Shown piece after piece: positions 22,580 to 32,905 of a stretch of 64,000 nucleotides of DNA. Position numbers and translations under genes: made by a program. The notes beneath the pieces are model-generated. The model was not told the origin of the DNA. It searched no databases and was given only the letters and a program-made list of their open reading frames with translations. The stretch covers positions 3,898,001-3,962,000 of the forward strand of contig CP087965.1 of NCBI GenBank assembly GCA_024703855.1, read 5' to 3'. The DNA is from Polaromonas sp. P2-4 (GTDB lineage: Bacteria; Pseudomonadota; Gammaproteobacteria; Burkholderiales; Burkholderiaceae_C). Numbering within the stretch: the stretch's first letter is position 1; each line of letters starts with the position of its first letter.

Positions 22580-22656
22580 GGGGCGTTAGCTCAGTTGGTT
22601 AGAGCAGAGGACTCATAATCCTTTGGTCGTTGGTTCAAGTCCAACACGCCCTACCA
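22580..22656 (+). tRNA. tRNA-Met (elongator-type, anticodon CAT)
   Basis: 77-nt cloverleaf with encoded CCA. Acceptor GGGGCGT pairs with ACGCCCT (first pair G.U), the D arm is GCTCAGTTGGTTAGAGC, the anticodon loop ACTCATAAT contains CAT, and the T arm is GTTGGTTCAAGTCCAAC. It lacks initiator features. A CAT anticodon could also mark tRNA-Ile2, but the body fits elongator Met. Confidence 0.9.
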
Positions 22657-22685
22657 TTTAAAAATGCGCTATAATTTGAGGCTTA

Positions 22686-22762
22686 GCGGCTGTAGCTCAG
22701 TTGGATAGAGTACTTGGCTACGAACCAAGGGGTCGTGGGTTCAATTCCTGCCAGCCGCACCA
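22686..22762 (+). tRNA. tRNA-Arg (anticodon ACG)
   Basis: 77-nt cloverleaf with encoded CCA. Acceptor GCGGCTG pairs with CAGCCGC, the anticodon loop GCTACGAAC contains ACG, and the T arm is GTGGGTTCAATTCCTGC. It lies 29 bases after tRNA-Met and is probably co-transcribed with it. Confidence 0.95.
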
Positions 22763-22768
22763 AAAACG

Positions 22769-22800
22769 AAAGCCTGCAACGAAAGTTGCAGGCTTTTTTC
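22769..22800 (+). terminator. Strong rho-independent terminator after the tRNA pair
   Basis: An 11-bp stem AAGCCTGCAAC / GTTGCAGGCTT closes a GAAA tetraloop and is followed by a T-rich run. Confidence 0.92.
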
Positions 22801-22859
22801 TTTTTTCCGTCCCGCATTGAGTGCTAGACGGGCACCCGCAATGCTATTCTGGCAAGTGC

Positions 22860-23423
22860 ATGAACAAAGCTTTTACTAAAGAAACCGACCCGGATGACGA
22901 AGAGTTGGCGCTTCCGCCATTGCCAGCCGGTGGTAAAAATTACATCACTCCGCAGGGTTATGAGCATCTGCGCTCTGAATTGCTGGATCTGATTGACAGC
23001 GAGCGTCCCAAAGTCGTGGAAATTGTGCACTGGGCTGCCAGCAACGGTGACAGGTCCGAAAACGGCGACTACCACTACGGTAAAAAACGCCTGCGCGAGA
23101 TTGATCGGCGGATACGGTTCCTGACGCAGAGGCTGGAAATTGCCGAAATCAGCAATCCATCCATCCACCACGGCAGCGACCAGGTGTTTTTCGGCGCCAC
23201 CGTGACCTATGTCGATAACAGTGGGGCGGAGCGTTGCGTCACCATTCTGGGGATTGATGAAGCCAACAGTGCCTTGGGGCAAATCAGCTGGATCTCTCCC
23301 GTGGCCAGAGCGTTGCTGAAATCACGGGTAGGTGATGAGGTCAACTTGGTCACACCTCATGGCGTGCAGGTGCTTGAGGTGCTGAAGGTGGCGTATCCTG
23401 CCTCCGACGCGGCGGCGCACTGA
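22860..23423 (+). CDS. greB: Transcription elongation factor GreB
   Basis: 187 residues. Rescues backtracked RNA polymerase by stimulating transcript cleavage. It has the N-terminal coiled coil with acidic tip (HWAASNGDRSENGDYHYGKKRLREID) and the C-terminal FKBP-like domain (FFGATVTYVD ... ISWISPVARALL). The DRSENGDYHYGKKRLREID tip is the GreB rather than GreA form. The ATG at 22860 replaces a longer in-frame start at 22821 that would overlap the tRNA terminator zone. Confidence 0.93.
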   Translation: MNKAFTKETDPDDEELALPPLPAGGKNYITPQGYEHLRSELLDLIDSERPKVVEIVHWAASNGDRSENGDYHYGKKRLREIDRRIRFLTQRLEIAEISNPSIHHGSDQVFFGATVTYVDNSGAERCVTILGIDEANSALGQISWISPVARALLKSRVGDEVNLVTPHGVQVLEVLKVAYPASDAAAH

Positions 23424-23508
23424 CGGTGGCCGGTTTTCCGTTAGGTTGCCCCAAGGTGAAGCAACCCCGTTGGGGGCAGCGTATTACACGAAGTGAAAAG
23501 CGTGGGGG

Positions 23509-25758
23509 CTAGTTACCAGACGATTTGGCGCGCTGCACCCGCAGCACAGAAGCGGTGCGTTTGACGCTGCGCAGCACCGATGCCAGGTGAATGCGGTCAC
23601 GTACGGCTACCCCAAAACGCAGGTCTGTCGCGTCATATGCAGGCTCGTGTCCCATATCCACATGGGTGATCTCGGCTTCAGCGCCAGCCAGCGCGGCCGC
23701 GACGCGTGCCAGCACTCCTTTGCCGTTGACCACCGTGACCAGAAGATTGGTCTCAAAGGTGCGGACCGGTTCGTCCGACCATTCGACTGCAATGAAGCGT
23801 TCGCTGTCGTGGTACTGCAGCCGCTTGGCCACGGCACAGTCGTCGATATGCACCACCAAGCCTTCCCCCGACCCATATAGCCCACGATGCTGTCGCCCGG
23901 AATCGGGCGGCAGCACGGCGCAAACTGTACAGAAGCGCCTTCACTGCCATCAAGCAACAGAGCGCCTTGCGATACAGACTCATGGGCGGTATAGCGTTCC
24001 CGGCTCATAAGCAGAGCGTCGGGTTTTTCACCAGTTTCGGCCAGCAGGGTCACGATGCGCTTGGCGACCATGCTGGCGATACGCTTGCCCAGTCCGATGT
24101 CGGTCAGCAAATCAGCGCGCGAGCGGTTGCCGGTAAATCGCAGGATTTTTTCCCATGTGGCGTGATGGGCTTCGTCGTCCTCGGGCAGGCGTTCCCGCTC
24201 TATGCCTTCGGCGCGCAGCGCCTGAGCCAGCATTTTTTCTCCCAGATCCTGCGATTCCTCCAGGGCCATGGTTTTGAGGTGATGGCGTATTTTGGAGCGC
24301 GCCTTGCCGGTGCGCACAAAACCCAGCCAGCCCGGGTTCGGACTGGAGACAGGCGCTGTAATGATCTCGATCACATCGCCGTTGTGCAGTTCGGAACGCA
24401 GCGGAACCTGCTCGCCATTGACCTTGGCCGCGACGGCGCGGTGCCCCACATCACTGTGAATCGCATAGGCAAAATCCACAATGGTGGCGCCTCGTGGCAT
24501 TGCCATGATCTGGCTCTTTGGGGTGAACACGTAGACCGCTTCAGGAAACAGGTCAATCTTGACGTGGTCCCAAAACTCGGCAGCGTCGCGCGTTTCCTGC
24601 TGGATATCCAGCAGCGACTGCAGCCATTGCGTGCCAAGCCGCTGCGAAGCGTCACTGTTCGGGTCCGTGGCCTTGTAGAGCCAGTGAGCGGCCACACCTG
24701 ATTCGGCCACCACGTGCATGGCGTCGGTGCGCATCTGGAATTCAATATTGGTTCCGAACGGACCTACCAGGGTGGTGTGCAGCGACTGGTAGCCATTGAT
24801 CTTCGGAATCGCAATATAGTCCTTGAATTTTCCAGGCAAGGGCTTGTAGAGCTGGTGCGCAACCCCCATGGCTGTGTAGCAGGCCGTCAGGTCCTGCACG
24901 ATGATCCGAAAGCCGTAAAGGTCGGTCACCTGGGCAAAAGACAGGTGCTTTTCGTCCATCTTGCGGTAGATGGAATAGAGCGTCTTCTCGCGTCCGTAAA
25001 TATGAACCGGGATGTTGGCGTTTGCAAATGCTGACTCGACTTCTGGATTGCACCCGTTTGATCACATCGCGCCGGCGGCCACGGGCACGCTGCAAGGCTT
25101 TGGTCAAGATGGCGTAGCGCCATGGATGCAAGTGCTGGAATGACAGGTCCTGCAGTTCCCGGTACGTCGTGTTCAGGCCCAGGCGGTGCGCAATAGGGGC
25201 GTAAATGTCCAGGGTTTCGCGCGAGATTCGTGTCCATTTGCTGCGCGGTACATCGCCCAGAGTGCGCATGTTGTGGCTGCGGTCAGCCAGCTTGATCAGG
25301 ATGACGCGCACATCGCGAGCCATCGCCAGCAGCATTTTCCGGAAGGATTCGGCCTGATTTTCTTCCCGTGTATTGAATTCCAGCTTTTCCAGTTTGGTCA
25401 GACCATCCACCAGTTCGGCCACTGGCGCACCAAAACGCTCAATCAGCTCTGGTTTGGTCACGCCACAATCTTCAATCGCATCGTGCAGCAGCGCTGCCAT
25501 CAGGGCTTGTGCGTCGAGCTTCCATTCGGCGCACTGTTGCGCAACCACGATGGGGTGGGTGATATACGGTTCGCCGCTGTTTCGCAGTTGGCCCAAGTGG
25601 GCTTCATCGGCGAAGCGGTAGGCCCGGCGGACATTTTCGATGTCGGCGGCGCTCATGTAATCCAGCTTGGTCGTGAGCGCAGCAAAGCTGGCTGCTGCGG
25701 CGTTGGCGGCGGCCGGGGTTGACTTGCTGGAAATGGCGGGCGAAAGCGTGGCGCTCAT
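23509..25758 (-). CDS. spoT: Bifunctional (p)ppGpp synthetase/hydrolase, frame-disrupted
   Basis: About 749 residues. The HD hydrolase domain keeps its motif (ALLHDAIEDCGVT). It is followed by the RelA/SpoT synthetase domain (YGFRIIVQD, YQSLHTTLVGPFG), TGS (VYVFTPKSQIMAMPRGATIVDFAYAIHS) and a C-terminal ACT domain. One extra base near 25045 and one base missing from the G5 run near 23874 split it into three. The retained HD motif and the spoT-rpoZ-gmk order mark it as SpoT/Rel rather than synthetase-only RelA. Confidence 0.92.
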
Positions 25759-25867
25759 GCCTTAAATGTATCGCGGCATGAATAAAGCGTAAAAAAATGG
25801 GTTTTACAAGGCCAAAAATGAAAAAAGCACCGGGTGACGGTGCTTTTAGCAATAGGCGAAAGCAGTA

Positions 25868-26071
25868 TCAGTTGGGGACTTTTTTCAGCATTTCCAAGCC
25901 GATTTTGCCCTCGGCGATTTCGCGCAGGGCGGTTACGGCAGGCTTGTTCTTGCTTTCGATCTTGGCCGCATGGCCTTGGCTGAGCATGCGAGCGCGGTAA
26001 GTGGCGGCCAAAACCAGCTGAAAGCGGTTCGGGATTTTTTCGAGGCAGTCTTCAACGGTAATGCGGGCCAT
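25868..26071 (-). CDS. rpoZ: RNA polymerase omega subunit
   Basis: 67 residues: [21 protein letters not shown] ... [16 protein letters not shown]. The ATG at 26071 has GGAG upstream; a longer in-frame start at 26176 overlaps gmk and is rejected. It promotes assembly of RNA polymerase and, in some bacteria, forms a ppGpp site, which fits its neighbour spoT. Confidence 0.95.
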   Translation of the reverse strand: MARITVEDCLEKIPNRFQLVLAATYRARMLSQGHAAKIESKNKPAVTALREIAEGKIGLEMLKKVPN

Positions 26072-26096
26072 GGTGATCTCCGGTGTGATCGATAAC

Positions 26097-26716
26097 TTAA
26101 GGAATTTGAAGGGCCTCGAAAGTTTCGGCGCGGGCGCGTCGCTGGGCCGAAAACTTGAGCCGTTGGGCATGAACAATGGTTTTTAGGTCGAAAACTGCCC
26201 GCTCAAACAACTCGTTGATTATAACGAAGTCGAATTCCCGGGCTTGTGCCATCTCAAGGGCGGCATTTTTAAGCCTTAGTTCGATGACTTCTGCGCTGTC
26301 TTCGCCGCGCCGCTGCAGGCGGGAGCGCAACTCTTCCCAGCTTGGGGGCAGGATGAAAACCAATACCGCATTGGCAAAAATCCGCTTGATGTTGATCGCC
26401 CCCTGAAAATCAATTTCAAGAATGACATCGGCGCCATGTGCCATCCGCTCTTCTATGGTCTGGCGCGATGTGCCGTAGCGGTGTCCGTGGACCTGCGCCC
26501 ATTCCACAAAAGCATCGCGCAGCACCATGCTGTCAAATTCTTCCGGTGACAGGAAAAAGTACTCCCTACCGTGCTTTTCCTGTCCGCGGGGGGACGGGTG
26601 GTGTGCGAAACGGCGGGCTGAATGCGTGAATCCAGCTCCATCAGGGCCTTCACAAGGCTGGACTTACCTGCCCCACTGGGGGCAGCTACAACAAATAGAT
26701 TTCCGGGGTAATCCAT
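26097..26716 (-). CDS. gmk: Guanylate kinase, frame-disrupted
   Basis: Phosphorylates GMP to GDP. The P-loop [14 protein letters not shown] is followed by SHTTRPPRGQE (GMP site), [11 protein letters not shown] and [13 protein letters not shown]. One base is missing from the run of Gs at 26588-26593 (Cs on the coding strand), just after the TTRP motif. About 206 residues once restored. Start ATG 26716. Confidence 0.93.
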
Positions 26717-26771
26717 ACTTTTGGGGTGCTGGTTGCTATAAATTTAGTAATGAAAAAGCTCTAATCGACGA

Positions 26772-27689
26772 TCACTCGATGTTTTGAACCTGCTCACGAA
26801 TTTGTTCGATCAGCACTTTCATGTCGACAGAAATGCGCGTCAACTCCAGAGAGGCGGATTTGGAGCCCAATGTATTGGCTTCATGGTGCAGTTCCTGGAT
26901 CAGGAAATCCAGACGCTTGCCCAGTTCTCCGCCGCTGCCAAGCAGGCGGTCAATCTCATCCAGGTGGGACGACAGGCGGGTAATTTCCTCGGCCACATCA
27001 ATCCGGATGGCAAAGGCGGTGGCTTCGGTCAGGGCCCGGTCCTGGGCTACTTCTGGCAGGGTTGTGCTGCTGCCCAAAGCCATGGCTTCTTTCCAGCGTT
27101 CCAGAAAGCGGGCTTTTTGCTGTTCCACCAGCTTGGGAACCATGGGTTCGGCCAGCGCCGCCAATGCCCGCAGCTGTGCGGTTCGGTCGAGCAGCATGGT
27201 TGCCAGACGTGCACCCTCGCGTTCGCGGGCTGACATCAGCTCTTTCAAGGCCTTTTTGGTTAGCTTGACCAGTTCTTCACTGTGGTCATGTGGTTTTTTG
27301 TCTTCATTGGTAGCGATCCGGAGGACATCGGCCACGCTGAGCGCTGCGGCCTGCGGCAACCAGGACTTGATGCTGTCTTCCAGGGAGCCCAGGCGCTGTA
27401 GCGTCGCTGACGAGGGCGGGCGCAGGTTGCTGCTGGATGCGCTTTCAAGCGATACCCGCAACTCCACCTTGCCGCGTTTGAGCATGCCGGTCAGCAATTC
27501 ACGCAGGGCTGGTTCGGCCTGCCGCAATTCATCGGGCAGGCGAAAAGCCAAGTCAAGAAAGCGGCTGTTCACGGAACGTATTTCGACGCCCAGCCGGGAA
27601 CTGGCCTCCAGGCCCTGTTCGGTTTCCGGGCTCGATTGCGCCGTGCTGGATTGCACCGCTGCATAACCCGTCATGCTGTAAACTGACAT
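26772..27689 (-). CDS. YicC family protein (endoribonuclease-like)
   Basis: 305 residues, intact, starting MSVYSMTGYA and ending with the DUF1732 domain (SGGELGKRLDFLIQELHHEANTLGSKS). The E. coli YicC protein is reported to affect degradation of small RNAs; the function here is by family. It precedes gmk on the same strand, the usual order, and is divergent from the Ser/Thr kinase gene. Confidence 0.9.
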   Translation of the reverse strand: MSVYSMTGYAAVQSSTAQSSPETEQGLEASSRLGVEIRSVNSRFLDLAFRLPDELRQAEPALRELLTGMLKRGKVELRVSLESASSSNLRPPSSATLQRLGSLEDSIKSWLPQAAALSVADVLRIATNEDKKPHDHSEELVKLTKKALKELMSAREREGARLATMLLDRTAQLRALAALAEPMVPKLVEQQKARFLERWKEAMALGSSTTLPEVAQDRALTEATAFAIRIDVAEEITRLSSHLDEIDRLLGSGGELGKRLDFLIQELHHEANTLGSKSASLELTRISVDMKVLIEQIREQVQNIE

Positions 27690-27757
27690 TAACTCATACG
27701 CTTTACTAGAGAGAACAGGACTCGGGTGACATTGTCATCTTGACTCATCCCAAAATT

Positions 27758-28767
27758 ATGTCAAAGGTCAAGCCCGCACCATTGCCGCCCGACACCGTGA
27801 TTGGTGGCTACCGTGTTGTGCGAAAGCTTTCGGCTGGCGGGTTTGGTGTAGTTTACTTGGCCGTTGATAATGAAGGCCAGCAAATCGCCATCAAAGAGTA
27901 CTTGCCTTCTTCGCTGGCCAGCCGTTCCCCAGGGGAGTTGCTGCCGCAGGTTCAGCCTGACAAGCTTTCACTTTACCGCCTGGGCCTCAAAAGTTTCTTC
28001 GAAGAGGGCCGGGCGCTTGCCCAGATTTCGCATGGCTCGGTGGTGAGCGTGCTGAATTTTTTTCATGAGAACGAGACCGTTTACATGGTCATGAACTACC
28101 TGGAGGGCGGCACCCTGCAGGATTTCATCATCACGGCCCGCGAGCTGAAAAAACAGAAGGTTTTTCCGCGAGTCGACCATCCGGTCGCTGTTTGACGAAA
28201 TTCTGCGCGGACTGCGCATCGTGCATCAGCACAAAATGCTGCACCTGGACATCAAGCCCGCCAACATTTTCATCACCGACGACAATCGGGCCGTGATGAT
28301 TGACTTTGGTGCGGCTCATGAAGTGCTGAGCAAAGAGGGGAATTTCATCCGGCCCATGTACACCCCCGGTTTTGCCGCGCCAGAAATGTACCGCCGCGAC
28401 TCTTCGATGGGACCGTGGACCGATATTTACGCTGATTGGTGCCTGCATTTACGCCACCATGCAAGGCTATCCCCCTAACGATGCACCGCAGCGTCTTGAA
28501 AAAGACCGTTTGTCGCTTGCTTTGTCCCGTCTGCGCGGGGTGTATTCAGACAACCTGATTGAAGTTGTAGAGTGGTGCATGTCTCTTGATCCGCTGTCGC
28601 GGCCCCAGTCCGTGTTTGCCTTGCAAAAGGAGTTGAGCCGGGAAGGTGAGCGCCGCTACACCAAACTCACTGTCAGCGAAAAGGTGCGCCTGCAGTTTGA
28701 CAACATAGTGTCTGATACCAAAAAAACTGCGCGCAAGGCCACCGGTTTTGCGACCAAATTGAAATGA
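27758..28767 (+). CDS. Serine/threonine protein kinase, frame-disrupted
   Basis: About 335 residues. Glycine loop LSAGGFGVVYLA, catalytic lysine in IAIKEYLP, catalytic loop HLDIKPANIF (HLD in place of HRD), metal motif IDFGAAHE and FAAPEMY are all present. One extra T in the run at 28158-28162 and one extra base near 28436 break the frame. A Lys-rich C-terminal tail follows; no transmembrane helix or PASTA domain is seen, so it is cytosolic. The ATG at 27758 is preferred to the upstream TTG. Overlaps the phosphatase gene. Confidence 0.88.
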
Positions 28768-29678
28768 AATTCTCTGTCTTTCAGGTCAGCCGAAAAGGTG
28801 GGCGCGAAACAAACGAAGACCGCATGGGCTATTGCTACACGCGTGAATCGGGTCTGTTTGTGCTGGCCGACGGCATGGGGGGGCATCCTGAAGGCGAAGT
28901 TGCGGCGCAACTGGCGCTGCAGACCATTTCTGCGCTGTACCAGAAAGAAGCGCGTCCCGTCATCAAGGACACCACCGCATTTCTCTCAACCGCCCTGATA
29001 GCGGCCCATCACCAGATTATTCGTTATGCCAGTGAAAAGGGCATGCTCGACACGCCGCGAACCACATTGGTTGCCGCCATTTTGCAAGGCACCGGCGCCA
29101 CCTGGGTGCATTGCGGAGATTCGCGCCTGTATGTCGTGCGTGATGGCGAACTGCTGACACGCACCCGGGACCACTCCTATCTTGAGCAGCAGAACGCCGG
29201 AGTGATCAAGCTTGCGCACATCAATCGCAACATCCTCTTCACTTGCCTGGGCTCGCCGACCAAGCCAGTTTTTGACATTACGGGTCCGGTGATCCTGCAG
29301 CAAGGCGACAAGCTGCTTTTATGTTCTGATGGCTTGTGGGGCAGCCTGAGTGATGCCGAAATCGTCCGCCAGCTGGCTGGCAAAGGCGTGTCGGAGGCAG
29401 TGCCCGATCTGGTTGAAAATGCCTTGCGTATCGGTGGCGAACACAGTGACAACGTGACGGTGCTGGCCATGGAGTGGGAAACACCGGATGCTTTTGAGTC
29501 CACCCGTGGTGTGTCCACCGACAGCATCATGGACGGCGTGTTCGCCTCCACCATTCAGGCCGGCGTGCTCGACACCGGGGTTGATGAGCTGGATGAAGCG
29601 ACAATCGAACGCTCGATCGCTGAAATCAACGAAGCCATACGCCGTTCAGCCGCCAAAAAGCCTGAGATTCAGGGGTGA
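28764..29678 (+). CDS. PP2C-family protein phosphatase
   Basis: 304 residues, intact. Metal-binding motifs: NEDRMGY near the N-terminus, LADGMGGHPEGEVAA, WVHCGDSRLYVVRDG, LLLCSDGLWG and GGEHSDNVTVLAM. An acidic C-terminal extension (DELDEATIERSIAEINEAIRR) is outside the fold. The ATG overlaps the kinase stop (ATGA), so the pair is co-expressed and probably acts on common targets. Cytosolic. Confidence 0.92.
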   Translation: MKFSVFQVSRKGGRETNEDRMGYCYTRESGLFVLADGMGGHPEGEVAAQLALQTISALYQKEARPVIKDTTAFLSTALIAAHHQIIRYASEKGMLDTPRTTLVAAILQGTGATWVHCGDSRLYVVRDGELLTRTRDHSYLEQQNAGVIKLAHINRNILFTCLGSPTKPVFDITGPVILQQGDKLLLCSDGLWGSLSDAEIVRQLAGKGVSEAVPDLVENALRIGGEHSDNVTVLAMEWETPDAFESTRGVSTDSIMDGVFASTIQAGVLDTGVDELDEATIERSIAEINEAIRRSAAKKPEIQG

Positions 29679-29775
29679 GCGCCCAGCCGCCTTAGCGTGG
29701 GGCAGAGCGCTCCTTTCATTTATTTTTCATTAGTCTTTTTATTCGCCCGGCGTTTGCGCCAGAAAGCCATTCACC

Positions 29776-30504
29776 ATGAGTCAGTTTGATCGAAGCGGCG
29801 CACGTGCTGCCGATGCCCTGCGCCCTGTGCGCATCACCCGCCATTACACCGTTCATGCTGAAGGTTCGGTGCTGATCGAGTTCGGCGCTACCCGCGTGCT
29901 GTGTACCGCCTCCATCGAGGAAAAAGTGCCGGGCCATAAAAAGGGCAGCGGCGAAGGCTGGGTGACCGCCGAATACGGCATGCTGCCGCGTGCCACGCAC
30001 ACCCGCAGCGACCGCGAAGCCGCCCGCGGCAAGCAAAGCGGTCGCACCCAGGAAATCCAGCGCCTGATTGGCCGTTCCATGCGTTCCGTGTTTGATTTGA
30101 AAAAGTTGGGCGAACGAACCATTTACCTTGACTGCGACGTGCTCCAGGCCGATGGCGGTACCCGCACGGCCAGCATCACTGGGGCCTTTGTGGCCGCACA
30201 GGATGCGGTCAACCGCTTGTTGGCCGATGGAAAGCTCAAGGAAACACCAATCCTCGACCATGTGGCTGCCATCTCGGTGGGCATCGTCCAGGGCACGCCT
30301 TTGCTGGATCTCGACTACCCCGAAGATTCGGCCTGCGACACCGATATGAACGTGGTCATGACGGGCGCTGGCAATTACGTCGAAGTGCAGGGCACGGCAG
30401 AAGGCGCTGCTTTTTCGCGCAAGGAAATGGACGCATTGTTGGTGCTGGCTGAAAAAGGCATTGCCGAGCTGGTTGGCCTGCAGAAGAATTCGCTATCAAA
30501 TTAA
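29776..30504 (+). CDS. rph: Ribonuclease PH
   Basis: 242 residues, intact. Phosphorolytic 3' trimming of tRNA precursors. It shows [66 protein letters not shown] and the DLDYPEDS site. The last five codons and the stop fall in the dispersed repeat at 30491-30540, so the C-terminus (NSLSN) derives from the repeat. Confidence 0.95.
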
Positions 30505-30540
30505 TAGCTGCTTGCGCCCATAATATATGGGCTAGAGCCA
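30491..30540 (+). repeat. Dispersed two-hairpin repeat, copy at the end of rph
   Basis: GCTATC..AATAGC hairpin, TGCTTGCGCCC, then GCCC/GGGC hairpin and TAGAGCC. It spans the rph stop codon and the gap before rdgB. Confidence 0.85.
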
Positions 30541-30549
30541 CTTTTCCTT

Positions 30550-31149
30550 ATGAAAATCGTACTCGCATCGAATAACCCCGGCAAACTCGCCGAGTTGCAG
30601 GCCATGCTGGCACCGCTAGGTGTGCAATTGCTGCGCCAGGCTGAACTGGGCATCTCAGAGGCTGAAGAGCCCTTCCGCACCTTTGTGGAGAACGCGCTTG
30701 CCAAAGCCCGCCACGCGTCCAGGCTCAGTGGCTTGCCTGCGCTGGCTGACGATGCTGGTTTGTGCGTGGACGCTTTCGGCGGCCTGCCGGGCGTGGACAC
30801 CGCGTTTTATGCCACGCAGTTTGGCTATGCCAAGGGTGACGAGAACAACGTCAAGGCCTTGCTGGAGCAGATGGCCGCCATCACCAACCGCCGCGCGGCG
30901 CTGGTCAGTACGCTGGTGGCGGTTCGTTCCGCGGATGATCCGGAGCCCCTGATCGCTTGCGGTCGGGTGCCGGGCGAGATTGCCCGTGAGCCCGTGGGCA
31001 ACAACGGGTTCGGCTTCGACCCGGTGATGTTCATCCCCGAATTTGGCCAAACCTTTGCCCAGTTGCCTGTGGACGTGAAAAACGCCAACAGCCACCGCGG
31101 CAAGGCCACGCGCCAGATGATGGAGCTGATGCGTGAGCGCTGGCTTTAA
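30550..31149 (+). CDS. rdgB: dITP/XTP pyrophosphatase (RdgB/HAM1)
   Basis: 199 residues, intact. Hydrolyses non-canonical purine triphosphates to keep them out of DNA. It begins MKIVLASNNPGKLAELQ and contains ALADDAGLCVDAFGG, GFGFDPVMFIPE and the C-terminal NSHRGKA. Located in the rph-rdgB-hemW series as in many proteobacteria. Confidence 0.95.
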   Translation: MKIVLASNNPGKLAELQAMLAPLGVQLLRQAELGISEAEEPFRTFVENALAKARHASRLSGLPALADDAGLCVDAFGGLPGVDTAFYATQFGYAKGDENNVKALLEQMAAITNRRAALVSTLVAVRSADDPEPLIACGRVPGEIAREPVGNNGFGFDPVMFIPEFGQTFAQLPVDVKNANSHRGKATRQMMELMRERWL

Positions 31150-31168
31150 CTTGCAACAGTCCTAAATC

Positions 31169-32320
31169 ATGGCCCAGAAAGACATCCAGCACTACATGCG
31201 GAGCGGTACGCTGCAGCTGAGCAGCCTTCCGCCCCTGTCGCTCTATGTGCATTTGCCCTGGTGCCTGAAAAAATGTCCTTACTGTGATTTCAACTCGCAT
31301 GAGATGTCGGGCGAGATGCCCGAGCAGCGCTATATCGACGCCGTGGTGGCCGATCTGGAGGCGTCGCTGCCCTTGATCTGGGGCCGACCGGTGCACAGCA
31401 TTTTTATTGGCGGCGGAACGCCCAGCCTGTTTTCACCTGCAGGCGATTGACCGCTTGCTGGGCGATATTCGCGCACGGCTGAGGCTGGATGCCGATTGCG
31501 AAATCACGCTGGAGGCCAACCCCGGCACCTTTGAAAAGACCGTTTCAAGGCCTTTCGCAGCGCAGGGGTGACGCGCCTTTCCATCGGGGTTCAGAGTTTT
31601 GACGACCGCCACCTCAAAGCGCTGGGCCGCGTGCATGACTGCGCCCAGGCGATTGCTGCGGTCGAAGAAGCGGCGCAGGCTTTTGATACCTTCAACCTCG
31701 ACATCATGTACGCGCTGCCGGGCCAGACGCTGGAAAACCTGGAGCAGGACATGCGGCAAGCGCTGGCGCTGCAGCCGCCGCATATTTCGATTTACCACCT
31801 GACGATTGAGCCCAACACCTATTTCGCCAAATTCCCGCCGGTGATTCCTGAAGAAGACACGGCCTACGCCATGCTCGACAAGATCACCGAGATGACTGAA
31901 GCCGCCGGGTTGCAGCGTTACGAGGTATCGGCCTATGCCAAACCGGGGCATCGCTGCTTTCACAACCTCAATTATTGGCAGTTTGGCGACTACCTGGGAA
32001 TAGGCGCGGGAGCCCACAGCAAGCTCAGTTTTGCCCACCGGGTGATTCGTCAGGTCCGCTTGCGCGAGCCCAAGCTCTACATGGAAAAAGCCCTGGCGGG
32101 CAATGCCGTCACGCAGGAAACCGAAGTAAGCCGCGCTGAATTGCCGTTTGAATTCATGCTTAACGCCTTGCGGCTCAAAGATGGTTTCAAACTGCAGGAT
32201 TTTGTCGAAAAGACAGGGCTGCCCTTTACCGCTATTCAGCAAGGCCTGGAAGAGGCCGAGCGCAAAGGACTGATTGAGCGCGACTTTGTGCGCGTTAAGC
32301 CGACTCGTGCGCGGCTTTGA
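31169..32320 (+). CDS. hemW: Radical SAM heme chaperone HemW (CPO-like), frame-disrupted
   Basis: About 383 residues. Radical SAM cysteines in WCLKKCPYCDFNSHE, then IFIGGGTPSLFSP, LEANPGTFE, RLSIGVQSFDD and the HemW-specific HNLNYWQFGDYLGIGAGAHS. An extra base near 31439 and one A missing near 31539 split it. HemW delivers heme to respiratory enzymes; it is often misnamed coproporphyrinogen III oxidase. Confidence 0.9.
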
Positions 32321-32378
32321 TTTTTTGAATGACTTGCAGTCGCTGTTTTTGTCCGAGTGACCCAAGAGTACGATTTTT

Positions 32379-32594
32379 ATGGAAACCTCAAGCATCATTC
32401 TTCTGGTCGTCAGCAGCGCCGTCAGCTTTGGATTGGGCCGAACCTTTGTGCACTTTCGGGACAAAAAACGCAAAAAGCAGGCTGAGGAGCGTGAGGCTCA
32501 GGCCTTGCGCGACAGGCCGGTTGAGGCCGAGTCCAAAAACAAGGGAAAGCGCAAGCGGCAGCAGCAGCTTGCCAAAGACGCCACAAAGCGCTGA
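32379..32594 (+). CDS. Small single-pass membrane protein with a basic tail, unknown function
   Basis: 71 residues: an N-terminal hydrophobic segment (SIILLVVSSAVSFGLG) and a highly charged Lys/Arg/Glu-rich tail (RDKKRKKQAEEREAQAL ... GKRKRQQQLAKD). ATG at 32379. I do not recognise a family; intact frame and position after hemW support it being real. Confidence 0.55.
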   Translation: METSSIILLVVSSAVSFGLGRTFVHFRDKKRKKQAEEREAQALRDRPVEAESKNKGKRKRQQQLAKDATKR

Positions 32595-32755
32595 GCGGTC
32601 TTGGCAAAGCCCTTGAAAGAGGGCCCATTAAATGGGTCGTGGAAAAGAAAGGCAGAGACCGGACAGCCGGGTCTGCATAGAGTTTTTATGGCTGCAATGC
32701 TGAATTTTGGGGCAGCTGACTCAAGCTTGTGCTGGCTTGAGTGAATGCCAATAAA

Positions 32756-32845
32756 TGGCGGAAGCGGTGAGATTCGAACTCACGGAGGACTCACATCCTC
32801 GGCAGTTTTCAAGACTGCTGCATTCAACCGCTCTGCCACGCTTCC
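32756..32845 (-). tRNA. tRNA-Ser (anticodon TGA)
   Basis: Class II tRNA of 90 nt on the minus strand with encoded CCA (32756-32758). Acceptor GGAAGCG pairs with CGCTTCC, the anticodon loop GTCTTGAAAAC contains TGA, a long variable arm is present, and the T arm is GTGAGTTCGAATCTCAC. Confidence 0.94.
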
Positions 32846-32905
32846 GAGCCCGATAGTTTAACCGCAGGGCTGGCTGGCTTTTGGGCCGGGCCGGAAAAAT
32901 ACAGC

